Shown: positions 27,500 through 35,438 of the stretch, piece after piece | Layout: each line of letters opens with the position of its first letter | Numbering within the stretch: the stretch's first letter is position 1 | Assembly: GCF_014518315.1 (NCBI RefSeq) | Contig: NZ_JACVEL010000001.1 | Span: 434,001-498,000, forward strand | Direction of reading: 5' to 3' | DNA from: Taishania pollutisoli | GTDB lineage: Bacteria; Bacteroidota; Bacteroidia; Flavobacteriales_D; Crocinitomicaceae | DNA length: 64,000 nucleotides | Notes under the pieces: generated by a model | Told to the model about the DNA's origin: nothing | Databases searched by the model: none | Seen by the model: the letters and a program-made list of their open reading frames with translations, nothing else | Position numbers and translations under genes: made by a program

Positions 27500-28684
27500 A
27501 TGTCGAGAGAAGAAAAAATAATGGATAACCTGTTTGAACAGGCTCGGAACAAGAAAGTTGAAACACCTGTCAACGAGATTCAGAGGTGGATCGGGTTGAT
27601 TACAATCGGAATGTTACTTACCGGTTTGCTCACAAAAATGAAATTAGTATTTACGAAATCAGTAGTAGTCATGTATTCAACAGCAATTTTAACCGTAGGA
27701 ATCGGGTTGGGAACCTATTTTCTATATGGAACGGAAAAACAACCTGAACAAAGAAAACGACCGATGGATATCGGTGTAAGTAAAATGGAGGATACCAACG
27801 AAATCAAACTGGAAAATGAACTCCCGCCACCGGCGCCGTTACTTATCAGATCAATGCCTCCTGTCGCTCCGAAAGCACCTGAGGCACCTGAAACGCCTGT
27901 ATCCGCAATGGATTTTCAGGAGCAAACACTACCTCCGTTTCAGCTTCCTGTCCAGTTTCCGTTTCAGTATGAAACAAAGCGAAACAGAACGATCGTTCCT
28001 GTTTTCGACAGTGAAAAAGATTATGGAACCTTCCATTCACTTAAGTTGTCCGGAGCGGTAGATCATATTTACATTTCGCAAGGTACCAAAGAATCCGTAA
28101 AAGTAGAGGCTGACGAAAATGGAAGAGAGGCTCTGGAAATCAGCAACACCAATAAAACACTTGAAATCACAACCGCCAATAAGAAAAAAGGAAACGATTT
28201 TGTCATCACTATTTACCTGACAGTTGTGGATCTGAAATCCATTGAGTGTTTCGGCGCGGTGAACCTTTCCTCAAAAACCAACCTGAAATTTGACAACCTG
28301 AAGTTAACAGTCATGGGAGCTACCGATGTAGAACTGGATTTAACCGTTCCCGACATTGATCTGGATTTATCCGGCGCCAGTGACGTGAAGCTCAATCTTT
28401 CTTCCAATAAGGTAAAAGGATTAATAACAGGTGCCAGTGATGTAAAATTATCCGGATCGGCTGCGATGATGGATATGATGAGCACAGGTGCATGTGAATT
28501 AAAGGCAGAATTATTCAAAGTCAAAACCGCAAAAATGCAATGTTCCGGCGCCAGTTCCTCAAAAATCCATGTGACGGATACCCTGGAAATAGATGCATCG
28601 GGTGCCAGCGACTTAAAATACAGAGGCACTCCTAAAATCAGCTCCAAATTAGTAACAGGAGCATCCCAAGTTCGGCAATTTTAA
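27500..28684 (+). CDS. Membrane protein with GIN (DUF2807) domain, putative sigma partner
   Basis: Counted from the ATG at 27500 (394 residues), the protein starts with about 30 cytoplasmic residues. Two hydrophobic segments follow (about 30-50 and 55-77), then a Pro-rich linker (about 105-150) and a C-terminal GIN/DUF2807 beta-helix-like domain (about 175-394). That domain has recurring GASD/GATD/GASQ turns, six or so, each closing a coil. GIN domains are usually secreted as lipoproteins; here one is tethered behind an ECF sigma gene, so the short N-terminus may hold the sigma factor. I see no classical ASD zinc motif. A TTG at 27482 would overlap the sigma stop and is less likely. Confidence 0.8.
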   Translation: MSREEKIMDNLFEQARNKKVETPVNEIQRWIGLITIGMLLTGLLTKMKLVFTKSVVVMYSTAILTVGIGLGTYFLYGTEKQPEQRKRPMDIGVSKMEDTNEIKLENELPPPAPLLIRSMPPVAPKAPEAPETPVSAMDFQEQTLPPFQLPVQFPFQYETKRNRTIVPVFDSEKDYGTFHSLKLSGAVDHIYISQGTKESVKVEADENGREALEISNTNKTLEITTANKKKGNDFVITIYLTVVDLKSIECFGAVNLSSKTNLKFDNLKLTVMGATDVELDLTVPDIDLDLSGASDVKLNLSSNKVKGLITGASDVKLSGSAAMMDMMSTGACELKAELFKVKTAKMQCSGASSSKIHVTDTLEIDASGASDLKYRGTPKISSKLVTGASQVRQF

Positions 28685-28712
28685 CGAAAGTTGTATTCAT
28701 AAGTAAGTCGGA

Positions 28713-28745
28713 AAGAGGTGTTTTAATCGACACCTCTTTTTTATT
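28713..28745 (+). terminator. Intrinsic terminator after the GIN-domain gene
   Basis: A 9-bp stem (28713-28721 with 28730-28738) with an 8-nt loop is followed by a T-rich tract. Confidence 0.85.
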
Positions 28746-28769
28746 TGATTTGCATTCTAAAAAAAATGC

Positions 28770-28777
28770 TACATTTG
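28770..28777 (+). promoter_or_regulatory. Candidate -7 element of gcvH
   Basis: TACATTTG matches TAnnTTTG. TTTG sequences lie 17 and 22 nt upstream and either could be the -33 element. The leader would be about 60 nt; no glycine riboswitch is seen in it. Confidence 0.5.
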
Positions 28778-28841
28778 CTACGTCTTGTTGAACAACAGAC
28801 AATTGTTATGCTATTAATCTAAAACGTTATAATTCAAAAAA

Positions 28842-29219
28842 ATGAGTATACCGGCAAACTTGAAGTACACAAAAGACCACGAGTGGGTACGTGTTGAAGG
28901 CGACACTGCTGTTGTGGGAATTACAGATTTCGCTCAGGGAGAATTGGGGGATATTGTTTATGTTGAAGTAGAAACTGAAGGTGAAACTTTGGATCAACAT
29001 GAGGTGTTCGGAACAGTAGAAGCTGTGAAGACAGTTTCTGATTTATTCCTGCCTGTTTCAGGTGAGATCGTTGAATTCAACACCAACCTGGAAGGAAATC
29101 CTGAATTGGTTAACTCTGATCCGTATGGAGAAGGATGGATTATTAAAATTAAATTTTCTGACGCGTCTGAGTTAGACGGGTTGTTGGACGCGGATGGTTA
29201 CAAAGCTGTGATCGGATAG
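28842..29219 (+). CDS. gcvH: Glycine cleavage system H protein
   Basis: This 125-residue lipoyl carrier shuttles the aminomethyl group between the P, T and L proteins of glycine cleavage. The lipoyl-lysine motif VEAVKTVSD is at residues 59-67, with Lys63 as the attachment site. The flanking segments GDIVYVEV and GEIVEFN are typical, and length and start are standard. It is transcribed alone between two terminators. lipA, which makes the lipoyl group, is elsewhere in the window (46.9 kb). gcvT and gcvP are not present here. Confidence 0.97.
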   Translation: MSIPANLKYTKDHEWVRVEGDTAVVGITDFAQGELGDIVYVEVETEGETLDQHEVFGTVEAVKTVSDLFLPVSGEIVEFNTNLEGNPELVNSDPYGEGWIIKIKFSDASELDGLLDADGYKAVIG

Positions 29220-29241
29220 TCCTGAAAAAATAAATCATTGT

Positions 29242-29273
29242 AAAACGGGGTGCTTTCAAGTATCCCGTTTTTT
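29242..29273 (+). terminator. Intrinsic terminator after gcvH
   Basis: An 8-9 bp stem (29242-29250 with 29263-29271) with a 12-nt loop is followed by a T-run. Confidence 0.85.
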
Positions 29274-29298
29274 AGTTAGATTACTCCTGCCCCACTCA

Positions 29299-29697
29299 TT
29301 ATCTCCCCGCTTTTTTCAACAGTGCATTCGGTTGCGGATAACTCCCTTCCCGGATCATTGATTTTGTTTTTTCGTACAGCACAATTCGCTCTGTCAGGAT
29401 GTCTCCTTCAAAAAAAGCATCCAGTACGTAATAGTTTTTGTCCTTAAATAAAATGTGATAACTTCCTTTTTTATGCAATTTCCCGATTGTAACAGCAATG
29501 GCATTTTCCGATACCTGTACCTCAATCGGTGTCGCGTCGATTGTAAACAAAGACGTATCACTGCTGTATATGTACGACGGAATTTCTCCTTTGTAAACTC
29601 CGTAGTTCTTTTTCTTCAGTTCGGTTACAATGGTCTGTGCTTCCGAAAAAAACGGAACGATGAGGCATATAACGAGTATCAATCGGGTAAGTTTCAT
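29299..29697 (-). CDS. Small secreted protein of unknown function
   Basis: Counted from the ATG at 29697 (132 residues), the protein has a signal peptide MKLTRLILVICLIVPFFSEA and a small beta-rich mature domain of about 110 residues. No catalytic motif is visible. The longer frame up to 29742 would place 15 extra residues before the signal peptide, so 29697 is preferred. It lies 69 nt downstream of the patatin gene on the same strand and may share its transcript. Family not recognised. Confidence 0.6.
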   Translation of the reverse strand: MKLTRLILVICLIVPFFSEAQTIVTELKKKNYGVYKGEIPSYIYSSDTSLFTIDATPIEVQVSENAIAVTIGKLHKKGSYHILFKDKNYYVLDAFFEGDILTERIVLYEKTKSMIREGSYPQPNALLKKAGR

Positions 29698-29766
29698 ATA
29701 ACGTTGTTCAATGTTTTCATGACCGAAAGTAATCAAAATCAATCGGTTTTATGGTGAAGCAACCCA

Positions 29767-32022
29767 TCATTTTTTTTCAATCAGTGCTTTCAGTTGTTGA
29801 AAGGCCTGTTGATTCAATTCGCTGTAAAACGCTTGTTTGATTTTGTTTTTTTCCTGTGTACTCAAGTGCCAGGACAGCGAAATCTGATCGTTTACCTTTT
29901 CCCGCAGATTAAAGTTCACCACATCCACCGGAAATGTCAGTTCTGCAACTCCCAGTTTGAACAACTGGTCCTGGTCAAAATCCTGGGTTTTCGGGAAATT
30001 GGAGTACATATTTGCGAACGGGAGCATCAGTTTATTGATCAACGACACCTGCCGGTAGGTTGTATTGTCCAGTATTTTCTTTGTGTCCCGCAACTGAAGA
30101 ATGATCACCCCCGAAGTATTCTCTTTGATCCATTCCTGCAGGTGAAACAAGATTTCCATGGTTATTTTCCCCCCGTAATTGTCCCGGATTCCTGCATCCA
30201 TCAACTGTACTTCAGGGGTCGTGGGAAGTGTCACCATTGGTGTCACAAAAGGGAACGTAGCACTGGAACGCAACACGGTCGAAAAACGGATATTCTGGGG
30301 ATCCAGGTCTTTAAAAAATGTTTGGTAATCAATGTTTTCATACGTTTTTGAAAGAAAATGTCCCGTGTTGGACGGGGCAGTAAGAAATCCCAACGACTGG
30401 GAACTGATCAGCAATCTTCGTCCATCATTCACAATCGTCGGTGTCACAATCATCAACGGGATTTGTGCTTTCTGCTCATATTCGGCATAATACCCCAGTG
30501 TATGATCCATTACATAATCCGTATTGGCATGCAATTGATCTTCAAATGCCTGCCCCCGGTCTTTGGGATATTCATAGCCTCCGTATTCAAAATTCTGGAT
30601 CCGCAGGAATAAATCGCGGGTTGAAGCCGAAAAAGCCAACTTATTGAGCATATCCTTTCCCAGCTTTTCACTGTATTCCTTGGAATAAATGGATTGAATT
30701 TCTCCCTTCTCCGCTCTCAGGCATAACTCTCTGAAATAGTTGGCACCGATCATTCCTCCTGAAGCTCCTGTGTACAGGTGAATATTTTTTTTCAACTTCC
30801 CGTTAAATTCCTGATCCAGCTTTTGCAATACGCCAAATGTCCACAGCGTGCTTCTCAATCCACCTCCCGACGAATTAACAATAATCAGCTTCGGTCTGGC
30901 TTCGCCCGTCTGCTCTTTCCAATTCTCCAGCAACCGGATGTAATTGCGGTACGATTCGGAAGTAGATTTATCGGTCTCCTGCTGCGCGCACTGCTCAATC
31001 ATCGGCAGTGAATAAGCCGGTTTTTTGGACGAATCATAATTCAACCCGTACGCATAATTCCGGTAGGAGAAATACTGGGTATTCGTGCTCAGGTAATTCA
31101 TTGCCAGTATCACACATCCAAACAGGAAAGGAGTCCATTTTCTGAACCAGGTCTGTAAAACGGAATACAACATAAAAATAAGTGTAACCAGCAATACGAT
31201 GCTCATAGAAGCAGGAAGCTCAAAAATACTGTAATCGGGAAACAGGCTGATACCGATAAACAACAATACCGTCAACAATTCAAACAGTGAGGTGTTGATG
31301 CGGTTTCTGGCGAGTACTTTCTGGACAATTGTATCATCAATGTGGTCTATCGGCCGGCTCAGGTACATTTTAAACCCGCGCCCGAAGTACAGGTACCGGC
31401 GGTCCGTTTTTGCAAAAATCCGGCTGTACCACTTCCCTTCCTGCTTCCGGTAGACTGCCTGAAACGGATAACTTCCATCGTCATCTGTTACGAGGTTAAT
31501 CAAGCGAAAACGGTTAAAAATCGGAAAAAAATAAGACAGTGAGAACGCAACAAACAGGACAATTCCCCCGATAAATGAAAGGCTGTAGAAAAATACTTTC
31601 CAGGCAGAGGCATATTCTTCCGTCCATTGATAATTGATCATATTGATCAGGTAAAATGAGAAGAAAACAACCGGAATGATCGCATTGTTTTTACAAAACC
31701 GCAGAAACGGGCGTTTCACAAAGATTAAAAAGGGAAACCGCTTTCCCAACTTACTGTACGAATACGTATTGAACGCCATCGTGAGTCCGCCAAAACCAAA
31801 TCCCAGCAATCCGAATGACCAGTAGGAAACTTTTCCCAGGTATTCCGGAGAAAAAAACAAAATCGGCAATCCGAACCGGCCTCCCAACCGGCCTGAAATA
31901 ATCAGGAAAAAAAGCAACCATGTCACGATTCCCAACAGGTTGTGTTTCAGATGGGCAACAATCAACTGGAACGGGAAAAAGGAACGAAAAAAGTCTATAA
32001 TATTAACACGAAAAACTTCCAT
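29767..32022 (-). CDS. Membrane-anchored patatin-like phospholipase
   Basis: This 751-residue protein has an N-terminal half with about six to eight hydrophobic segments and a C-terminal patatin-type hydrolase. Within it are the glycine-rich oxyanion motif SSGGGLRS (about residue 380), the nucleophile motif GASGGMIG (G-x-S-x-G, about 420) and the DAGIRDNYGG motif (about 608) carrying the catalytic Asp. The Ser/Asp dyad is therefore intact. It probably hydrolyses membrane phospholipids or acylglycerols from the inner membrane. The large multi-spanning front is unusual for bacterial patatins, which are mostly soluble or secreted. Confidence 0.82.
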   Translation of the reverse strand: MEVFRVNIIDFFRSFFPFQLIVAHLKHNLLGIVTWLLFFLIISGRLGGRFGLPILFFSPEYLGKVSYWSFGLLGFGFGGLTMAFNTYSYSKLGKRFPFLIFVKRPFLRFCKNNAIIPVVFFSFYLINMINYQWTEEYASAWKVFFYSLSFIGGIVLFVAFSLSYFFPIFNRFRLINLVTDDDGSYPFQAVYRKQEGKWYSRIFAKTDRRYLYFGRGFKMYLSRPIDHIDDTIVQKVLARNRINTSLFELLTVLLFIGISLFPDYSIFELPASMSIVLLVTLIFMLYSVLQTWFRKWTPFLFGCVILAMNYLSTNTQYFSYRNYAYGLNYDSSKKPAYSLPMIEQCAQQETDKSTSESYRNYIRLLENWKEQTGEARPKLIIVNSSGGGLRSTLWTFGVLQKLDQEFNGKLKKNIHLYTGASGGMIGANYFRELCLRAEKGEIQSIYSKEYSEKLGKDMLNKLAFSASTRDLFLRIQNFEYGGYEYPKDRGQAFEDQLHANTDYVMDHTLGYYAEYEQKAQIPLMIVTPTIVNDGRRLLISSQSLGFLTAPSNTGHFLSKTYENIDYQTFFKDLDPQNIRFSTVLRSSATFPFVTPMVTLPTTPEVQLMDAGIRDNYGGKITMEILFHLQEWIKENTSGVIILQLRDTKKILDNTTYRQVSLINKLMLPFANMYSNFPKTQDFDQDQLFKLGVAELTFPVDVVNFNLREKVNDQISLSWHLSTQEKNKIKQAFYSELNQQAFQQLKALIEKK

Positions 32023-32073
32023 AGGACATAGTACCCATTAAAAGTAACCAAAATGCCCTAACAATCATACTTC

Positions 32074-33312
32074 TTAGTTTAATTTTTTTCGGACGACCAG
32101 GAAAAAGAAACCTACAAACAGGATTGAAGCTCCAATGTAAAATGGCCACCGGTTGCTTTCGCTCACAAACCCGCTTTTCCGGATTTTATCACTCTCCCGC
32201 AGTTCACTGGCCAATACATCATCAATTTTTTGCTGATCGTGGTCAAAATAGGTTTGTAGTTTCTGTGCTAATTCAATATCGTGATCCAATTCCTCTATTT
32301 TCTTGGGGTCATATGTGGCGTATAATTCCTTCAGTGCTTCCAGAAATTCAATTTCATTCGTGTATTTCTTATGCTTTCTGGCCAGGTTCAATCCTGTCTC
32401 ATAATTTTCAATTGCCGCTTCGTTTTTCCCGCGTTCGTATAAAATCCCTCCGTAGTTGAGGTATGCATCACAGGTCATGGCGACATTTCTCACTTGTTTT
32501 CTGAATTCCAGCGCCTCTTTGAAGTAACGCTCACTCTCATCCATATCCCCTTCGAGGTATTTCGCAATCCCGATGTTGGTAAATGCATGTCCTTGCCCCG
32601 AGTTATCTCCTGCACGGACAGCAAACTTGTAACATTGCTCAAAATAGTAAATTGCCTGCTTATTTTTCCCCTGGTTTAATTCAATGGAACCCAAAACAGC
32701 AAATGCATTGGAAGAACTTTTCAATGACCCCAGTTTCAGTACCCAATCCCGATACTGTTCCGCCTGCTCTTTCGCCTGTTCGTATTTTTCAAGGTGATTG
32801 TACGCCTGAGCCAGGTTGATCCGTGCCGCATGCATGACATATTCGTCGGATGCGAATTCTCCGTATTTCAGCGATTGTTCATACCATTTACACGATTCCT
32901 CATGTTTGCCAAGGTATTGGTACGCATTTCCTATTTCATTGAGAATGGAAGTAACGAGGTTGTAGTTTTCAATGCTCAGGTAATAATTTTTCGCCTGGCG
33001 GAGTAATTCCATTCCCTCCTGTTCTTTCGCTGTGCGTGTGAGGTAGTTCCCAATCACATAATACGACATATTGATCCCTTTCTTACTCTGCAGTTTATTG
33101 GAAAATTTCAATAAACTCTCCCCCATCATCCGCAATGAATCCAGGTCAGAGACGACATATTCCAGGGACAATTCTTCCGCTATGCCGCATTTCGTATCAA
33201 TATCATCTGATTCGATAAATTGTTTAAATGTCTGTCCGTAAGAAGTAAATCCTGTTGAAAATAGTATCAATAATACACGGAAAGCATATTTGAGAAATGG
33301 TTTCAAGCCCAT
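32074..33312 (-). CDS. Secreted TPR protein with C-terminal membrane anchor
   Basis: Counted from the ATG at 33312 (412 residues), the protein has a signal peptide (AFRVLLILFSTGFTSYGQ). Six or seven tetratricopeptide repeats run from about residue 80 to 340 (for example YQYLGKHEESCKWYEQSLKYGE and GIAKYLEGDMDESERYFKEALEF). A predicted coiled stretch and a terminal transmembrane helix (WPFYIGASILFVGFFFLVV) follow. It looks like the sensor half of Bacteroidota TPR histidine kinases or LuxR regulators, but the output domain is missing. The longer frame to 33483 overlaps the divergent pruA gene and is rejected. Confidence 0.78.
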   Translation of the reverse strand: MGLKPFLKYAFRVLLILFSTGFTSYGQTFKQFIESDDIDTKCGIAEELSLEYVVSDLDSLRMMGESLLKFSNKLQSKKGINMSYYVIGNYLTRTAKEQEGMELLRQAKNYYLSIENYNLVTSILNEIGNAYQYLGKHEESCKWYEQSLKYGEFASDEYVMHAARINLAQAYNHLEKYEQAKEQAEQYRDWVLKLGSLKSSSNAFAVLGSIELNQGKNKQAIYYFEQCYKFAVRAGDNSGQGHAFTNIGIAKYLEGDMDESERYFKEALEFRKQVRNVAMTCDAYLNYGGILYERGKNEAAIENYETGLNLARKHKKYTNEIEFLEALKELYATYDPKKIEELDHDIELAQKLQTYFDHDQQKIDDVLASELRESDKIRKSGFVSESNRWPFYIGASILFVGFFFLVVRKKLN

Positions 33313-33327
33313 CTTAATAGTTAATAA

Positions 33328-33358
33328 TTGCAAGAATAAGGAACAATGATTACTTTTG
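33328..33358 (+). promoter_or_regulatory. Promoter of pruA
   Basis: TTG (33328-33330), a 20-nt spacer and TACTTTTG (33351-33358) fit the -33/-7 consensus. The predicted leader to the ATG at 33371 is only a few nucleotides. Confidence 0.6.
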
Positions 33359-33370
33359 CAAGAAAAAAAT

Positions 33371-34999
33371 ATGGCAAATGCATTCTTTAATGTCCCGGTA
33401 CCTGTGAATGAACCGGTAAGAGCATACGCTCCGGGAACAGCAGAACATAAAAATCTGATTGACAAATACAAAGAGCTGTACAACCAGCCTCAAATTGACA
33501 TTCCGATGTACATCGGAGGAAAGGAAGTGAGAACGGAAAAAAAGCGTCCGATGGCACCTCCGCACGACCACCAGAAACTGTTGGGTCATTACAACCAGGG
33601 AAGTGCTGTTCATGTAGAACAGGCAATTGAAGCGGCAATGAACGCGCGGGAAGCTTGGGCCAATACACCATGGGAACAACGTGCAGCTGTATTCCTGAGA
33701 GCAGCAGAATTACTGGCAGGTCCGTTCAGAGACAAAATGAATGCTGCAACGATGTTGGCACAGTCAAAGAATGTATTCCAGGCGGAAATTGATGCTGCTT
33801 GTGAAATGATTGATTTCTTCCGATTCAATGTACAATACCTGACAACGATTTACAAAGATCAACCCATTTCATCTCCGGGCGTATGGAACCGTGTAGAATA
33901 CAGACCACTGGAAGGGTTTATTTATGCAATTACTCCGTTTAACTTTACATCTATTTGTGCCAATTTGTGCGCATCTCCCGCTTTGATGGGGAATGTAGTT
34001 GTGTGGAAACCGGCTGCTTCGCAAGTGTATTCCGCTGCTGTGATTATGGAACTGTTCCAGGCAGCAGGATTACCAGACGGAGTGATCAACATGGTCACCA
34101 TTGATGGTCCTACGGCAGGTGAAGTGATTTTCAAACACAGAGATTTTGGAGGTATCCACTTTACAGGATCAACGGAAGTATTCCGGGGGTTGTGGAAAAA
34201 CATCGGTGAGAACCTGGATAAATACAAGTCATACCCACGAATTGTAGGAGAAACAGGAGGAAAAGATTTCGTCATGGTACACCGTTCGGCAAAAGCAGCC
34301 GAAGTAGCAACAGCATTGTCACGAGGAGCATTCGAATACCAGGGACAAAAATGTTCTGCAGCTTCCAGAGCATACATTCCATCCAATATCTGGGCGGATG
34401 TTAAATCCATTTTGGTGAGTCAGGTTTCTTCCATGAAAATGGGATCTCCGGAAGATACATCCAACTTCATCAACGCAGTGATCGATAAAAAAGCATTTAC
34501 AAAGATTTCTGAATACATTGATTATGCAAAAGCAGCTTCAGATGCAGAAATCATCGTCGGAGGAAATTACGACGGAAGCAAAGGGTATTTTATTGAACCA
34601 ACTGTTATCGTTACAACGAATCCGAAATTTAAGACAATGGAAGAAGAAATCTTCGGACCGGTTTTGACAATTCACGTATACGATGAGTACAAATACGAAG
34701 AAACGCTTCACATTGTTGATTCAACTTCCGAATACGCATTGACTGGATCCATTATGGCAACAGATCGTTACGCGATTACACAAGCAACGGATGCACTGCG
34801 CAATGCGGCCGGAAATTTCTATATCAATGATAAACCGACAGGAGCTGTCGTTGGTCAACAACCATTCGGAGGAGCAAGAGGTTCGGGAACAAATGATAAA
34901 GCAGGTGCTGCAATGAACCTGATGCGTTGGGTATCTGTTCGCACAATTAAGGAGACATTTGTCTCTCCGACGGATTACCGTTACCCGTTTTTAGGTTAA
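33371..34999 (+). CDS. pruA: L-glutamate gamma-semialdehyde (P5C) dehydrogenase
   Basis: This oxidises glutamate semialdehyde, from proline or ornithine breakdown, to glutamate with NAD. The 542-residue single-domain type, not fused to proline dehydrogenase, starts MANAFFNVPVPVNEPV as in other Bacteroidota. ALDH motifs are the cofactor loop ITPFNFTSI, the GETGGKDF segment with the general-base Glu, the nucleophile in EYQGQKCSA and the EEIFGPVL motif. An upstream TTG at 33356 lies in the -7 box, so the ATG at 33371 is the start. A terminator follows. It is transcribed alone. Confidence 0.96.
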   Translation: MANAFFNVPVPVNEPVRAYAPGTAEHKNLIDKYKELYNQPQIDIPMYIGGKEVRTEKKRPMAPPHDHQKLLGHYNQGSAVHVEQAIEAAMNAREAWANTPWEQRAAVFLRAAELLAGPFRDKMNAATMLAQSKNVFQAEIDAACEMIDFFRFNVQYLTTIYKDQPISSPGVWNRVEYRPLEGFIYAITPFNFTSICANLCASPALMGNVVVWKPAASQVYSAAVIMELFQAAGLPDGVINMVTIDGPTAGEVIFKHRDFGGIHFTGSTEVFRGLWKNIGENLDKYKSYPRIVGETGGKDFVMVHRSAKAAEVATALSRGAFEYQGQKCSAASRAYIPSNIWADVKSILVSQVSSMKMGSPEDTSNFINAVIDKKAFTKISEYIDYAKAASDAEIIVGGNYDGSKGYFIEPTVIVTTNPKFKTMEEEIFGPVLTIHVYDEYKYEETLHIVDSTSEYALTGSIMATDRYAITQATDALRNAAGNFYINDKPTGAVVGQQPFGGARGSGTNDKAGAAMNLMRWVSVRTIKETFVSPTDYRYPFLG

Positions 35000-35020
35000 G
35001 AAATTCAACCGATTAATATG

Positions 35021-35056
35021 AAAATCCTGCCTCAAATTGAGACAGGATTTTTTGTT
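35021..35056 (+). terminator. Intrinsic terminator after pruA
   Basis: A long A/T-closed stem (35021-35035 with 35036-35050, one mismatch, apex unpaired) is followed by a T-run. Confidence 0.85.
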
Positions 35057-35121
35057 TTCTAACTTTTTATGTATTACATTTATAGACTATTATCGCTTTT
35101 TAACAATTAAAACTAACACAC

Positions 35122-35433
35122 ATGCTACATTTGCTATTCGCTTTTGCTACGTTCCTGACTTTGGGTGTTTATGGTCAGCAACAGTATTCCTACTCTTTTT
35201 CCGGAACGATTGAAAACAGTGTCGATCTGGAAACTAAAATTCAACAGATCGAAGGAATCAATTCATGTAAAATTAAGTACAAAGAAGAACTTTCTGCCGG
35301 AGAAATTCTTCTGGATATCAAACCTTATACGAAACAAAAAGAAGGTGAAAACCCGGATTTGCTCATTCAACTGAAAAAATTAATCACTGATAGCGGGTTA
35401 ATTCCCGTAGAACTTATCGAAATAAAACACTGA
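35122..35433 (+). CDS. Small secreted protein opening the adhesin operon
   Basis: This 103-residue protein has a signal peptide ending at VYGQ (about residue 19). The remaining 84 residues alternate beta, alpha, beta, beta, alpha, beta: YSYSFSGTI, DLETKIQQIEG, INSCKIKY, GEILLDIK, LIQLKKLITDSG, PVELIEIK. That is the topology of a ferredoxin-like/HMA fold, but the metal-binding CxxC is absent (one Cys only). It is the first gene of a same-strand run with gaps of 5, 11 and 1 nt through the adhesin, PorP/SprF and OmpA genes. Function unknown; a periplasmic chaperone-like or accessory role is inferred from position. Confidence 0.65.
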   Translation: MLHLLFAFATFLTLGVYGQQQYSYSFSGTIENSVDLETKIQQIEGINSCKIKYKEELSAGEILLDIKPYTKQKEGENPDLLIQLKKLITDSGLIPVELIEIKH

Positions 35434-35438
35434 TTCAC

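Noticed and set aside
28785-28835. Leader of gcvH as a glycine riboswitch
   Set aside because: The leader is only about 60 nt, has a weak 5-bp inverted repeat, and lacks the conserved glycine aptamer elements.
33313-33483. N-terminal extension of the TPR protein
   Set aside because: The extra residues overlap the pruA start and its promoter and precede an otherwise perfect signal peptide.
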